Positions 25,466 to 34,897 of a DNA stretch of 64,000 nt are shown here, one piece after another. Numbering within the stretch: the stretch's first letter is position 1; the number at the start of each line of letters is the position of its first letter. Origin of the DNA: Halobacillus mangrovi (GTDB taxonomy: Bacteria; Bacillota; Bacilli; Bacillales; Halobacillaceae); assembly GCF_002097535.1 (NCBI RefSeq), contig NZ_CP020772.1, forward strand, positions 1,116,001-1,180,000, in the 5' to 3' direction. Below the pieces are notes generated by a model. That model was not told the origin of the DNA, did not search any database, and saw nothing but the letters and a program-made list of their open reading frames with translations. A program made the position numbers and the translations under genes.

Positions 25466-25477
25466 GGAGGTATGTAT

Positions 25478-26386
25478 ATGGAAATGAAAGCGAACCGTCT
25501 CAGCAAGACTCAGTCCTCTCCGAAACGATTTTTATCCATGTTGAAAAAGTATAAGTTAGAGACAGCTATGATTCTACCTTTAATCATCTACATTTTTTAT
25601 TTTACCTTAACACCGATTATTAACACGATTACCATGAGCTTTAGAAATGACGATTCAGGAGCATGGACACTAGGAAATTATCAGCAAATCTTTACAGATA
25701 TCAATTTTAATACGGCATTATTTAATACCCTTTTTATAACCATTGTAGGAATCATTCTGCAAATTAGTATTGCCTTATTGATTGCTCTTCTCATGAATAA
25801 AGAGTTTAAAGGGAAAGGGTTTTTCCGAACGATGATGCTTATCCCTATGGGGATTCCGACCTTGGTTTCTGGTGTTACATTGCTCTTTATCTTTGGCCAG
25901 ACAGGTTACTTTAATGAACTTCTGTTTCGGTTAGGAATCGTAGATACCCAGCCATTTTGGCTTGGTGGAGGAATCAATACTTTATTTGTCATTATTTTTG
26001 CAGATATGTGGAAGGTTTTGCCTTTAACTATTCTATTATTATTAGCTGGACTGCAATCGATACCAAAAGATGTATATGAAGCTTCTGCTATTGATGGGGC
26101 AAACTCATGGCATACTTTCTGGTCCATAACCTTGCCACTATTGAAACCGTCTATTACGATGGCCATTATTTTACGAGCGATTGATTCATTCCGAATTTTT
26201 GAATTGCCTCTTGTCATGGCAGGTAATAATACTCCCGTACTCTCAACCTTTTCTTACGAGGCATTTCGTCACAGTAATTATGGGGTGTCAGGAGCTGCGG
26301 CAACCATTTTATTGTTAATCATTGTGATATTTATCATCAGCTATATCTTAATTGTTGAGAGAAAGAACTTGAAAGAGGTGAAGTAA
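25478..26386 (+). CDS. ABC sugar permease (MalF/AglF type), glucan operon
   Basis: 302 aa with six membrane helices; the coupling motif is EASAIDGANSWHTFWSITLPLLK. The start is ATG 25478, seven bases after AAGGAGG; ATG 25472 is too close to the site. It works with the permease at 26390 and the lipoprotein at 27485. Confidence 0.92.
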   Translation: MEMKANRLSKTQSSPKRFLSMLKKYKLETAMILPLIIYIFYFTLTPIINTITMSFRNDDSGAWTLGNYQQIFTDINFNTALFNTLFITIVGIILQISIALLIALLMNKEFKGKGFFRTMMLIPMGIPTLVSGVTLLFIFGQTGYFNELLFRLGIVDTQPFWLGGGINTLFVIIFADMWKVLPLTILLLLAGLQSIPKDVYEASAIDGANSWHTFWSITLPLLKPSITMAIILRAIDSFRIFELPLVMAGNNTPVLSTFSYEAFRHSNYGVSGAAATILLLIIVIFIISYILIVERKNLKEVK

Positions 26387-26389
26387 ACG

Positions 26390-27448
26390 ATGAATCGAAA
26401 ACGTTTTCAAACGTGGGGGATCTATGCCACTTTAATCTTATTTGCCACTGCCATGATTTCACCGGTCTATATTTTGCTTAAAGTATCGATTAGTGCACCT
26501 GAAGAAGTAAATACAGCGCACCCCACTTTCTTAGTTCAAGACGCAACGTTTGACCATTGGATGGATATTTTGACTACGGAGAAAAAGACTGATACAGGCT
26601 TAATGATTTACCGTATAGAGGGAGATACATATACGGTTGAAGATGTGGATGGAAATGAGCATACTCTGACAAGTTCGAACCAGTTCACGATCAACGGGGT
26701 ATTTAAGAAAATTTCATTCCTCGATGAAAATAAGGAGATTAATCTAGACCGTGATGGGCTTCAAGATTTAAGGGATCATTTAACGACGAAAAAGACCTTT
26801 TTCGGTCAAAAAGTAATCGATAATTTATATCAGCCACTTGGAAAAAGTTTTATTGTTGCTACGGTGACCACGATTGTAGCTATATTCATTTGTGCGCCAG
26901 CTGCTTATGTTATATCAAGACTTCCTAGCTATATCGGATACATTGTTGTTCTTTCTTTACTCGTAACCCGGATGTTTCCGGATGTAGGGATTGCTCTTCC
27001 TGTAGCTACTCGTTTTCTATCATGGGGAATGACGGATACCTCTTTCGGATTAATCTTAGCTCACTTGATTCCGAATCTACCATTCTTAGCGTGGATTCTG
27101 GTGGGTACATTTGCAACAATTCCAAAAGACTTAGAGCAATCGGCAATGATCGATGGAGCCAATCGTATTACTGCTTTAGCAAGAGTTGTTTTTCCGATTG
27201 CTATTCCAGGGATTGCTGTAGGATCCATCTTTGTATGGTTGAATTCTTGGAACGAGTTCATCTATGCAAGATATCTATCAACAGAAGTAGCTACCTTGCC
27301 ATTGAGAATTTTTGAAGTAATTACGAGGGGAAGTATATTCCCAGCAGCCGCTTGCTCTATGATTCTCACAATTCCAGTTATCATTATTACTTTTGTGCTT
27401 CAGCGTTATATGAAATCAGGAATGCTGTCTGGAGCTGTAAAAGGTTAA
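26390..27448 (+). CDS. ABC sugar permease (MalG/AglG type) with enlarged first external loop
   Basis: 352 aa, about 70 longer than usual. After the first membrane helix an insertion of roughly 100 polar residues (about 45-145, including YTVEDVDGNEHTLTSSNQ) precedes helix 2. The coupling motif EQSAMIDGANRITALARVVFP and the end GMLSGAVKG are normal. AglG permeases for alpha-glucosides also have an enlarged loop, which supports an alpha-glucoside substrate. It starts four bases after its partner. Confidence 0.91.
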   Translation: MNRKRFQTWGIYATLILFATAMISPVYILLKVSISAPEEVNTAHPTFLVQDATFDHWMDILTTEKKTDTGLMIYRIEGDTYTVEDVDGNEHTLTSSNQFTINGVFKKISFLDENKEINLDRDGLQDLRDHLTTKKTFFGQKVIDNLYQPLGKSFIVATVTTIVAIFICAPAAYVISRLPSYIGYIVVLSLLVTRMFPDVGIALPVATRFLSWGMTDTSFGLILAHLIPNLPFLAWILVGTFATIPKDLEQSAMIDGANRITALARVVFPIAIPGIAVGSIFVWLNSWNEFIYARYLSTEVATLPLRIFEVITRGSIFPAAACSMILTIPVIIITFVLQRYMKSGMLSGAVKG

Positions 27449-27484
27449 TAAAAATTTATTAAATGTATATAGGAGGATGTATTT

Positions 27485-28750
27485 ATGAAGAAATCTATGA
27501 AACTAATTTTTGCTGCCATGTTGTCTATCCTGTTGTTAGCTGCCTGTTCTTCAAATCAGAGCTCGTCTAGTAATAGTAATGAAGAAAGCAGCAACAACTC
27601 GGAAGAAACAAAAGAGGACCAGTCCGGAACGTTGCGTGTAGCTTTTGGTATGGGAGAAAGTGAATGGAAAGTGTTTGAAAATGAAATCATCCCTGCTTTT
27701 GAACAAGAAACAGGGATTAAAGTCAGCCCCATTGCTATCGAAAGTGACAATCTTATTAATAAGCTGACAGCAGAGGTTGATTCAGGAAACTTTTCCGTTG
27801 ATATGTTTGCACAAGACGTAAACAACCTGTCCGCACTGGTTGATCGAGATTTAGTGGAAGACTTATCTGATTATAAAAGTGAAATTCCTGACTCTGTGAT
27901 TTCAGGGATGGTCGATGTTTCGACTTTCGAAGATCAATTACTATTTATGCCTTATCGTCCTAACGTAGAGATTGCCTTCTATAATCAGAAGAAATTTGAT
28001 AAGTACGGTATGAAGCCGCCTGAGAATTGGGACGAGCTATTAGAAACCGCAAAAACGTTCAAAGAAGAAGAAGGACAAGGACGCGTGGCTATGAAGGCAA
28101 ACCTAGGTGGAGACAATGTCCTTCATATGTTTGATTTCATCCGTCAAGCGGGTGGAGATCCTTATGTACTGAATGATGAAGGAAGCATTAAAGCATTTAC
28201 ATTTATGCAAGAACTTTACCCTTATCTAGCCGAGCAAAGCTCAAAAGCTACTTGGGATACAATGAATCAATATTTAGAAAAAGATAGTGTGTATCTGGGA
28301 CAGAACTGGCCTTTCTATATTCCACAGTTCCACGAGCATGGTAAAGATGAAATCAAAGCATATAGTGGCTGGAGCGGACCTGAGAAAGAGGCTCATACGT
28401 TAGGTGGAGAAGTAATCGGAATACCTAAAGGCTCTAAAAAAGTGGATGAAGCTATGCAGTTTGCCCAATTCTTGATGTCTAAAGAAGTTCAAGAGCTGCT
28501 TGTAAGTGAATTGGCATGGCCTTCCGTCCGTTCAGATGCTTATGGATCCGTTCAGGGCTACCAGAAACCTTATTTCGAAGCGATTAAAAATGCGTTAGAG
28601 CATGCTGAACCACGTGGGAATGTCCCTTACTGGGGTGACGCTGAATCAATCTATACAGAAGCCTTTCAAAAGATCGTTGTTGAAGGCGGAGATGTCGAAG
28701 AAAATCTGAATACAGCAGCTGAACAATTACAAAAATTACAGAATCAATAA
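27485..28750 (+). CDS. Sugar-binding lipoprotein, glucan operon
   Basis: 421 aa. The signal ends at LLLAACSSNQS, followed by a Ser/Asn/Glu-rich linker to about residue 45. The mature part is a family 1 binding protein (EIIPAFEQETGIKVSPIAIE, FMPYRPNVEIAFYNQKKFD). AGGAGG precedes the ATG. The location after its permeases is the reverse of the fructan operon order. Confidence 0.9.
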   Translation: MKKSMKLIFAAMLSILLLAACSSNQSSSSNSNEESSNNSEETKEDQSGTLRVAFGMGESEWKVFENEIIPAFEQETGIKVSPIAIESDNLINKLTAEVDSGNFSVDMFAQDVNNLSALVDRDLVEDLSDYKSEIPDSVISGMVDVSTFEDQLLFMPYRPNVEIAFYNQKKFDKYGMKPPENWDELLETAKTFKEEEGQGRVAMKANLGGDNVLHMFDFIRQAGGDPYVLNDEGSIKAFTFMQELYPYLAEQSSKATWDTMNQYLEKDSVYLGQNWPFYIPQFHEHGKDEIKAYSGWSGPEKEAHTLGGEVIGIPKGSKKVDEAMQFAQFLMSKEVQELLVSELAWPSVRSDAYGSVQGYQKPYFEAIKNALEHAEPRGNVPYWGDAESIYTEAFQKIVVEGGDVEENLNTAAEQLQKLQNQ

Positions 28751-28760
28751 CAATAAGTTT

Positions 28761-28797
28761 AAGAGTGGCTGTACCCGTTTGTGTGCAGCCACTTTTG
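28761..28797 (+). terminator. Weak intercistronic terminator or attenuator after the binding-protein gene
   Basis: AGTGGCTG pairs with CAGCCACT over a loop of 14 bases, followed by only four T residues. It probably reduces but does not stop transcription into the enzyme genes. Confidence 0.55.
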
Positions 28798-28816
28798 ATA
28801 GAAAGGAAGATGGGAT

Positions 28817-30913
28817 ATGGAATATAGCGTAATTAAAGAGGGAGATCTATTCCTGACAACAGAGCAAAATGGAGATATAGAGACCGATCAAGATAAAGGG
28901 TATGGCTTATATACAAAAGATACCCGTTTTTTAAACCAGCTGGAATTAATGATAAATGGAAAGAAACCTTCATTACTTTCTTCCACTGCAGCTAAGAACT
29001 ATGTGGCTTCTATCCGTTTGATGGATCATGAAGATGACCATGGGGCAATTGAAGTTGTTCGGGACCGCTTTATCTATGATGGAGTATGCTATGAAAAAAT
29101 AACGTTTACCAACTACTTTCCCACTTCTCAAATCTTCGAAGTATCCTTATCCATGGATGCGGATTTTCAAGACATGTTTATTGTCCGTCAATTCAGAACT
29201 GGTGAGGTCGGAAAAAAGACAGGACGGACCTACGAAAATGAATCAATGAAGATTGGTTACAAAGGTAAAGATGATCTTACAAGAGAAACTTTGATTCAAT
29301 GGGATACCAGGGAGAAAAGCATAAGTGAAGATGGAACTCTTACTTTTGAATTGGAATTAAATCCAAAACAAGAGCAAGCGATCACCATTTCCATTACACC
29401 AGTCATCGATGGCCAATCAGGAACAAAGCTTCCATTTGATCAAGCATTGACTCAACTGGAGGCATCTTACGAGGACTGGACTGAGCAAGGCACAAAAGTA
29501 TTAAGCGACCTTCCGTTATTTAATGATATTTTCAAAAGAGGAGCCCAGGATCTCCGTATGCTCATGAGTGATGTGGGTTATGGAAATGTTCCTGTTGCAG
29601 GTCTCCCTTGGTTTGCTGTTCCATTTGGCAGGGATAGTTTGATTACAGCTTTGTTTATGCTGCCTTATCGTCCCGATGAAGTTAAAGGGACGCTTCGAAC
29701 ATTAGCTCATTATCAAGGTGAGAAAATAGATCAACATCGTGATGAGCAACCAGGTAAAATCATGCATGAAATTCGTTTTGGAGAATTATCAACGACCAAT
29801 CAAACGCCTTTCACACCTTATTATGGAACGAACGATGCCACCCCTTTATTTATTGTGCTGGCAGCCGAGTACTACAATTGGACCGGAGACCTTGAACTCA
29901 TTAGAGAGTTGCAGCCAAATATAGATCGAGCGTTAGAGTGGATCAATACGTATGGTGATTCTGACGGATACGGCTTCGTTCAATATGCACAAGAAGCAGA
30001 TAAAGGCTTCCCAAATCAAGGATGGAAAGACTCTAAAAATTCAATCGTTCATCAAGATGGGCAATTTGCAGAAGCGCCTATTGCATTAGCCGAGGTTCAA
30101 GGCTATGTGTATCAGGCTAAGAAAAATTTAGCGCCTATTTATCGTACCCTGGGTCTGAAGGAATCAGCAGAACAATTAGAAATGGAAATGAAGCAATTAC
30201 AGAAGAAATTTGAAGAGGATTTTTGGCTGGAGGATGAGCGTTTCTATGCTATTGCTCTAGATGGTAAGAAGAAGCCGGTCAAATCAATTACTTCCAACCC
30301 AGGTCATGTGCTTATGTCAGAAATGCTAGATGAGAAAAGAGCCAAAGATGTGGCCGAGCGTCTTGTAGGAGAAGAATTGTTTAATGGTTACGGCTTGCGT
30401 ACGATGACTCCTCAATCAGCTGGTTACTATCCGATGAGCTACCATGCTGGAAGTGTATGGCCTCATGACAATGCGATGTGCCTCATCGGTTTAAGCCGTC
30501 TTGGAATAAAAGAGGAAGCCATCCAAATTGTAGAGGGGATGCTTGAGGCAGCAAAAGGCTTTGAATACTTGCGGTTACCTGAGCTTTTCTGTGGGCATGA
30601 CAGCAATCTTGGTTATCCAGTTCCATATCCAACTACTTGCTCTCCACAAGCATGGTCCGCTACGTCTTCTTTTATATTTTTACAGACCCTATTAGGGATC
30701 CAACCTAAGGCTGGCAGCAAACAGATCATCATCGATCCAGTCCTTCCTAAAAATATGAACCTATTAAAAGTAGAAGACATGCGGATAGGTGAGGGTGTTT
30801 TATCACTTGATATTAAACGGAATGCGGGCACATATGAAGTTAAGGTTGTGAATAATACTACTGGATATACCATTCAACAAAAACAAGATGTTGATTTACA
30901 GGTAAAAGGATAA
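28817..30913 (+). CDS. Amylo-alpha-1,6-glucosidase/debranching-type protein
   Basis: 698 aa, intracellular. The N-terminal third is a GDE_N-type beta domain (GYGLYTKDTRFLNQLELMIN). The rest is an (alpha/alpha)6 barrel of the glycogen-debranching/GH63-like clan: PWFAVPFGRDSLITALFML, YYGTNDATPLFIVLAAEYY, and QSAGYYPMSYHAGSVWPHDN. The barrel family hydrolyses alpha-glucosidic ends of oligosaccharides or glucosylated small molecules. The precise substrate is not visible. It follows the binding-protein gene and precedes a glucokinase. Confidence 0.85.
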   Translation: MEYSVIKEGDLFLTTEQNGDIETDQDKGYGLYTKDTRFLNQLELMINGKKPSLLSSTAAKNYVASIRLMDHEDDHGAIEVVRDRFIYDGVCYEKITFTNYFPTSQIFEVSLSMDADFQDMFIVRQFRTGEVGKKTGRTYENESMKIGYKGKDDLTRETLIQWDTREKSISEDGTLTFELELNPKQEQAITISITPVIDGQSGTKLPFDQALTQLEASYEDWTEQGTKVLSDLPLFNDIFKRGAQDLRMLMSDVGYGNVPVAGLPWFAVPFGRDSLITALFMLPYRPDEVKGTLRTLAHYQGEKIDQHRDEQPGKIMHEIRFGELSTTNQTPFTPYYGTNDATPLFIVLAAEYYNWTGDLELIRELQPNIDRALEWINTYGDSDGYGFVQYAQEADKGFPNQGWKDSKNSIVHQDGQFAEAPIALAEVQGYVYQAKKNLAPIYRTLGLKESAEQLEMEMKQLQKKFEEDFWLEDERFYAIALDGKKKPVKSITSNPGHVLMSEMLDEKRAKDVAERLVGEELFNGYGLRTMTPQSAGYYPMSYHAGSVWPHDNAMCLIGLSRLGIKEEAIQIVEGMLEAAKGFEYLRLPELFCGHDSNLGYPVPYPTTCSPQAWSATSSFIFLQTLLGIQPKAGSKQIIIDPVLPKNMNLLKVEDMRIGEGVLSLDIKRNAGTYEVKVVNNTTGYTIQQKQDVDLQVKG

Positions 30914-30925
30914 AGGGGAATTCAA

Positions 30926-31873
30926 ATGAATTATATAGTCGGAATAGATATTGGTGGTACAAAAGTGGCGCTTGGAATTGTAGGTGAAGACGGAAAACTT
31001 TATCACCAGACAAAAATAGCTACTGATTTATCCATATCACCTAAAGAGATGATTGATCGTATGTCCGACCAAATCAATCAATTGGTGAAAAACTCTGGAG
31101 TCTCTTTTGAACAAGTGCTAGGAATTGGGATTGGGGCTCCAGGACCCCTTGACTCAAAACAAGGGGTCATCACCTGTCCTCCAAATCTTCCGAACTGGCA
31201 TAATGTAGAGATTGTTCGTATGTTGGTGGAAATCTATCAAATTCCTGTCCTGCTAGAGAATGACTGCAATGCTGCTACGCTGGCAGAAAAATGGATTGGT
31301 GCTTCGCAGAACAACGAGCACTTTGTGTATTTGACGATTAGCACAGGAATAGGGGCAGGTATTTACGCAGATGGCAGACTAATTTCCGGTAAGAGCGGAA
31401 ATGCCGGAGACATTGGTCATATCATGATGGATCCTAGCTATGGTACGTGTACATGCGGTCAAGATGGATGCTTTGAGTGGATTGCTTCAGGAACAGCAAT
31501 TGCAAGACAAGGTTCAGAGATTCTTGGGCGGTCTGTAACAGCTGAAGAGGTATTTACACTCTATAGAAATAAGGATCCTAGGGTTCAAGATTGTATTAAT
31601 ACTATTTTTTCAGTGATTGGAGCAGGATGTACCACCATTGTTAATGCTTTTGATCCAGAGAAAGTAGTTATAGGTGGAGGCGTTTCTAAGGTTGGTGATC
31701 CATTATTTCAAGCTGTTCGATCCTATGTCCGAACTCACGCACTAAGTCCTTCCGGTAGAGAGACAGAAATTGTGACTTCTGGATTGGACCAACATTCTGG
31801 AACAATAGGAGCGGCTGCTTTACTGCTGCAGGATAAAGATGCTTTAGATAAATTAAGCGTGAATACAATTTAA
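30926..31873 (+). CDS. ROK-family glucokinase
   Basis: 315 aa without DNA-binding domain, so a kinase. YIVGIDIGGTKVALGIV binds ATP phosphate, ENDCNAATLAEKW includes the catalytic aspartate region, and CTCGQDGCFEW is the zinc motif. It would phosphorylate glucose released by the neighbouring hydrolases. It sits 12 bases after the debranching-type gene. Confidence 0.92.
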   Translation: MNYIVGIDIGGTKVALGIVGEDGKLYHQTKIATDLSISPKEMIDRMSDQINQLVKNSGVSFEQVLGIGIGAPGPLDSKQGVITCPPNLPNWHNVEIVRMLVEIYQIPVLLENDCNAATLAEKWIGASQNNEHFVYLTISTGIGAGIYADGRLISGKSGNAGDIGHIMMDPSYGTCTCGQDGCFEWIASGTAIARQGSEILGRSVTAEEVFTLYRNKDPRVQDCINTIFSVIGAGCTTIVNAFDPEKVVIGGGVSKVGDPLFQAVRSYVRTHALSPSGRETEIVTSGLDQHSGTIGAAALLLQDKDALDKLSVNTI

Positions 31874-31894
31874 TGGACTAAAAGGAGTGGACTT

Positions 31895-33520
31895 ATGGAA
31901 CAAAAATGGTGGAAGGAAGCTGTCGTTTACCAAGTCTATTGGCGCAGCTTTAACGACACAACCGGGAATGGAATTGGAGATTTACAAGGTGTTATCGAAA
32001 AGCTTGATTATATAAAGTCCTTAGGCGTTGATGTTATTTGGGTGAACCCATTTTTTGAATCACCAGATAAGGATAATGGTTATGACATATCGAATTATTA
32101 CGCCGTTATGGATAAAGCGGGAGATATGGAAACTTTTGAACGTTTACTAGAAGAAATTCATAGAAGAGACATGAAGCTTATTATGGATTTAGTTGTGAAT
32201 CATACGAGTGACCAGCATCCATGGTTTAAAGAATCCCGTTCATCCATAGACAATCCTAAACGTGATTGGTACATATGGAAGGACCCTAAAGAAGATGGGT
32301 CCGCACCGAATAATTGGCGGAGCTATTTTACTCCTTCTACCTGGGAGTATGATGAGAAGACCCAACAATATTATTTTCACTCATTTGCCATCGAACAACC
32401 AGATCTTAATTGGGAGAATCCAGAAGTAAGGGAAGAAATTTATAACATGATGAGATTCTGGCTCGATAAAGGGATCGATGGTTTTCGCATGGATGTTATA
32501 AATCTATTAGCTAAGCTTGAAGGCTATCCAGATGTCGAAGAGCCCGAAACGATCAACTATTTAGGAAATAATCCTGGAATTCATAACTACCTAAAAGAAA
32601 TGTATAAAGAAGTGTTACAACATTATGATGTATTTACTGTTGGAGAGATTCCTTTTGTTACTCCTGAAGACGGTCTGTTGTATGTCGGAGAAGACCGCCA
32701 GGAACTAAATACACTTTTCCATTTTGAAGTGTGTGATGACATGGTCCAAATGGATTTACCCCGATTTAAAGAGATCCAAAAACGATGGTATGAGGGGATG
32801 TTTGGACGCGGGACAAATTCTCAGTTTCTAAACAACCACGATCACACCAGACTGGTGACTCGCTTCGGAAATGACAATGAATATCGAGAAGAATCTGCGA
32901 AACTACTAGGGACACTCATTCATACTCTTCCTGGCATACCTTACGTGTTCCAGGGGGAAGAAATAGGCATGACAGGTGTTGATTTTCCAACCATAGAGGA
33001 TTATCAGGATATTGCTATGCTTAATAAATATAACGAAGAGGTAGAAAAAGGTCGGGACGAGGCTGAAGTATTAGAAGAATTGAAATTATTAAGCCGTGAC
33101 AATTCCAGAACGCCAATGCAATGGAATGATCGTGAGAATGCAGGTTTTACCACCGGAAATCCTTGGATTAAACTGAACCCAAATTATTCTGATATTAACG
33201 TGCAACAGGCATTAGATGATAAAAACTCCATCTTTTATTATTATCAAGACCTAATTTCATTCAGAAAGAAATATAAGGTTTTAACCTATGGAGACTACCA
33301 GCCAATTTTAGAGGATCATCCAGCCATTTATAGTTATTTTAGAGAATATGAGAATGAGAAGCTACTGGTTGTAGCTAATATGAGTGATGAGGAAAACGTA
33401 TTTGATTACTCAGTGGATACTTCTAGTGCTGAGTTTCTTCTTCATAATTATGCCAATGAGAATGATTTATCTTACTCGAAATTAAATCCTCATGAGGTAC
33501 GTGTTTACTTATGGACATAA
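31895..33520 (+). CDS. Alpha-glucosidase, GH13 (oligo-1,6-glucosidase type)
   Basis: 541 aa. All GH13 regions are visible: DLVVNHTSD, GFRMDVINLL (nucleophile Asp), VGEIPF (acid/base Glu) and FLNNHDHTR (third Asp). The N-terminus WWKEAVVYQVYWRSFND and SRTPMQWN near residue 410 are typical of the GH13_31 group cleaving short alpha-glucosides such as isomaltose, sucrose or maltose. No signal peptide. It is the last gene of the operon, before a terminator. Confidence 0.93.
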   Translation: MEQKWWKEAVVYQVYWRSFNDTTGNGIGDLQGVIEKLDYIKSLGVDVIWVNPFFESPDKDNGYDISNYYAVMDKAGDMETFERLLEEIHRRDMKLIMDLVVNHTSDQHPWFKESRSSIDNPKRDWYIWKDPKEDGSAPNNWRSYFTPSTWEYDEKTQQYYFHSFAIEQPDLNWENPEVREEIYNMMRFWLDKGIDGFRMDVINLLAKLEGYPDVEEPETINYLGNNPGIHNYLKEMYKEVLQHYDVFTVGEIPFVTPEDGLLYVGEDRQELNTLFHFEVCDDMVQMDLPRFKEIQKRWYEGMFGRGTNSQFLNNHDHTRLVTRFGNDNEYREESAKLLGTLIHTLPGIPYVFQGEEIGMTGVDFPTIEDYQDIAMLNKYNEEVEKGRDEAEVLEELKLLSRDNSRTPMQWNDRENAGFTTGNPWIKLNPNYSDINVQQALDDKNSIFYYYQDLISFRKKYKVLTYGDYQPILEDHPAIYSYFREYENEKLLVVANMSDEENVFDYSVDTSSAEFLLHNYANENDLSYSKLNPHEVRVYLWT

Positions 33521-33528
33521 TAAATAGT

Positions 33529-33565
33529 AAAAAGATGACGGGTGTTTAACTCGTCATCTTTTTTT
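33529..33565 (+). terminator. Intrinsic terminator of the glucan operon
   Basis: AAAAAGATGACG pairs with CGTCATCTTTTT, followed by T residues, nine bases after the GH13 stop. Confidence 0.9.
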
Positions 33566-33815
33566 AGTTTATCACCACTTCGGTGCAATTCGCATTCGTT
33601 CTGATGGTGGTGCCAGATACTCACATGCTTTTTCAGTGTGAAAATTAAGGGCATAAAACCTCCACTAACCTCATTCACAATATACTGCAATTTATTTAAC
33701 TAAGCGAAATTTTCAAGTGTAAAATCGAAATATTTGCAAAAATCAACACTTTTCGACATAATCTTTAATAGAGGTTCCACAACTCGCCTCCTTACGAAAA
33801 TCACCTGATGAATTT
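33566..33815. other. Intergenic stretch, no gene seen
   Basis: About 250 AT-rich bases with no supported reading frame. Nothing structured stands out before the promoter at 33816. Confidence 0.6.
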
Positions 33816-33845
33816 TTGACATCCATGATTAGTATCCGGCAAAAT
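33816..33845 (+). promoter_or_regulatory. Probable sigma-A promoter
   Basis: A perfect TTGACA (33816-33821), an 18-base spacer and CAAAAT (33840-33845). It is placed to drive the small gene at 33876. Confidence 0.5.
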
Positions 33846-33875
33846 CAATTCTTACAAGAAAGTAGGGGAAAATCT

Positions 33876-34037
33876 ATGAAGTCGAGAGAAGACTTAAATG
33901 CTTTAATGGATCAGAGAGATGAGCTCGTAATGGAAAACAAGCAGCTGAAAGAGCAGTTGGAAGAAGAACGTAAAAAGGTTTCATTGTTGGAAAAAGAGTT
34001 AGATGAAAGTAAAAAAGAAACAACGAACTTAGGTTAA
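33876..34037 (+). CDS. Small coiled-coil protein
   Basis: 53 aa, starting at ATG 33876 after AGGGGAAAA. Almost the whole protein is a charged heptad-like helix (RDELVMENKQLKEQLEEERK). No family recognised. Its own promoter and terminator support a real gene. An in-frame ATG further upstream at 33828 would start inside the promoter. Confidence 0.55.
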   Translation: MKSREDLNALMDQRDELVMENKQLKEQLEEERKKVSLLEKELDESKKETTNLG

Positions 34038-34069
34038 GGTATTTTACTTAGTTTAAATAGAAATATCAT

Positions 34070-34112
34070 GCCAAATTCTCTTCTACGGTCTAAGAGAATT
34101 TGGCTTTTTTTT
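34070..34112 (+). terminator. Intrinsic terminator after the coiled-coil gene
   Basis: GCCAAATTCTCTT pairs perfectly with AAGAGAATTTGGC, followed by eight T residues. Confidence 0.92.
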
Positions 34113-34204
34113 AATTTAATAATTCCTCGAAAAAAGAAGTATGAAAAATCTTCCACAGCTGTGCTAAACTATCGATAAACCATACGAACGAATGAGGGAT
34201 GACG

Positions 34205-34897
34205 ATGAGCAAGCCATCAATCTTAGTGGTAGAAGACGAAGAAAAAATCGCTAGAGTTCTAGAACTCGAACTTGAATATGAAGGCTACAGTGTCGTCAAA
34301 GCTCATGACGGCTTAGTAGGAATGCAGCAATTTCGCGAACACAAGTGGGATCTGATTTTATTGGATGTCATGCTTCCTGAGATGAGCGGGGTCGATCTAT
34401 TAAGAAGAATTCGTTCGGGCGGAGATCAAACTCCGGTGATCATGTTGACAGCAAAGGATGGACTTGAAGATAAAGTGGAGGGGCTCGATCTTGGCGCAAA
34501 TGATTATGTAACGAAGCCGTTTCAAATTGAGGAATTATTGGCGAGGATCCGCGCAGCTTTACGGACTAAAACCGCTCCAATAGAAGACGATCAGGAAACA
34601 ATAAGTTTAGCTGACCTAACTGTGAACGAGGGGACACATGAAGTTTTTAGAGGAGATGAGCCGATCAAGCTTACGGCCAAGGAGTTTTCCTTGCTTGCTT
34701 ATTTTATGCAAAATCAACGCCAGGTCTTAAACCGTGAACAGCTGCTCGATCACGTCTGGGGCTATGACTATTACGGTGACACCAACATTGTGGATGTGTA
34801 TGTGCGATATTTACGAAATAAAATGGACAAAGGCTTCGAACCGCAGCTTCTTCATACGGTCAGAGGCGTCGGTTATGTATTGAAGGATCCGCGATGA
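34205..34897 (+). CDS. OmpR-family response regulator
   Basis: 230 aa. The receiver domain has VVEDEEK, the phosphorylation aspartate in LILLDVMLPEMSG, and VTKPFQIEELLARI. The C-terminal winged helix includes LTAKEFSLLAYFMQNQRQVL and TNIVDVYVRYLRNKM. ATG 34205 is six bases after GAGGG; ATG 34199 is also in frame but overlaps it. It overlaps the kinase start by four bases. The adjacent PepSY genes with repeated TTCTCAT boxes are the likely targets. Confidence 0.92.
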   Translation: MSKPSILVVEDEEKIARVLELELEYEGYSVVKAHDGLVGMQQFREHKWDLILLDVMLPEMSGVDLLRRIRSGGDQTPVIMLTAKDGLEDKVEGLDLGANDYVTKPFQIEELLARIRAALRTKTAPIEDDQETISLADLTVNEGTHEVFRGDEPIKLTAKEFSLLAYFMQNQRQVLNREQLLDHVWGYDYYGDTNIVDVYVRYLRNKMDKGFEPQLLHTVRGVGYVLKDPR

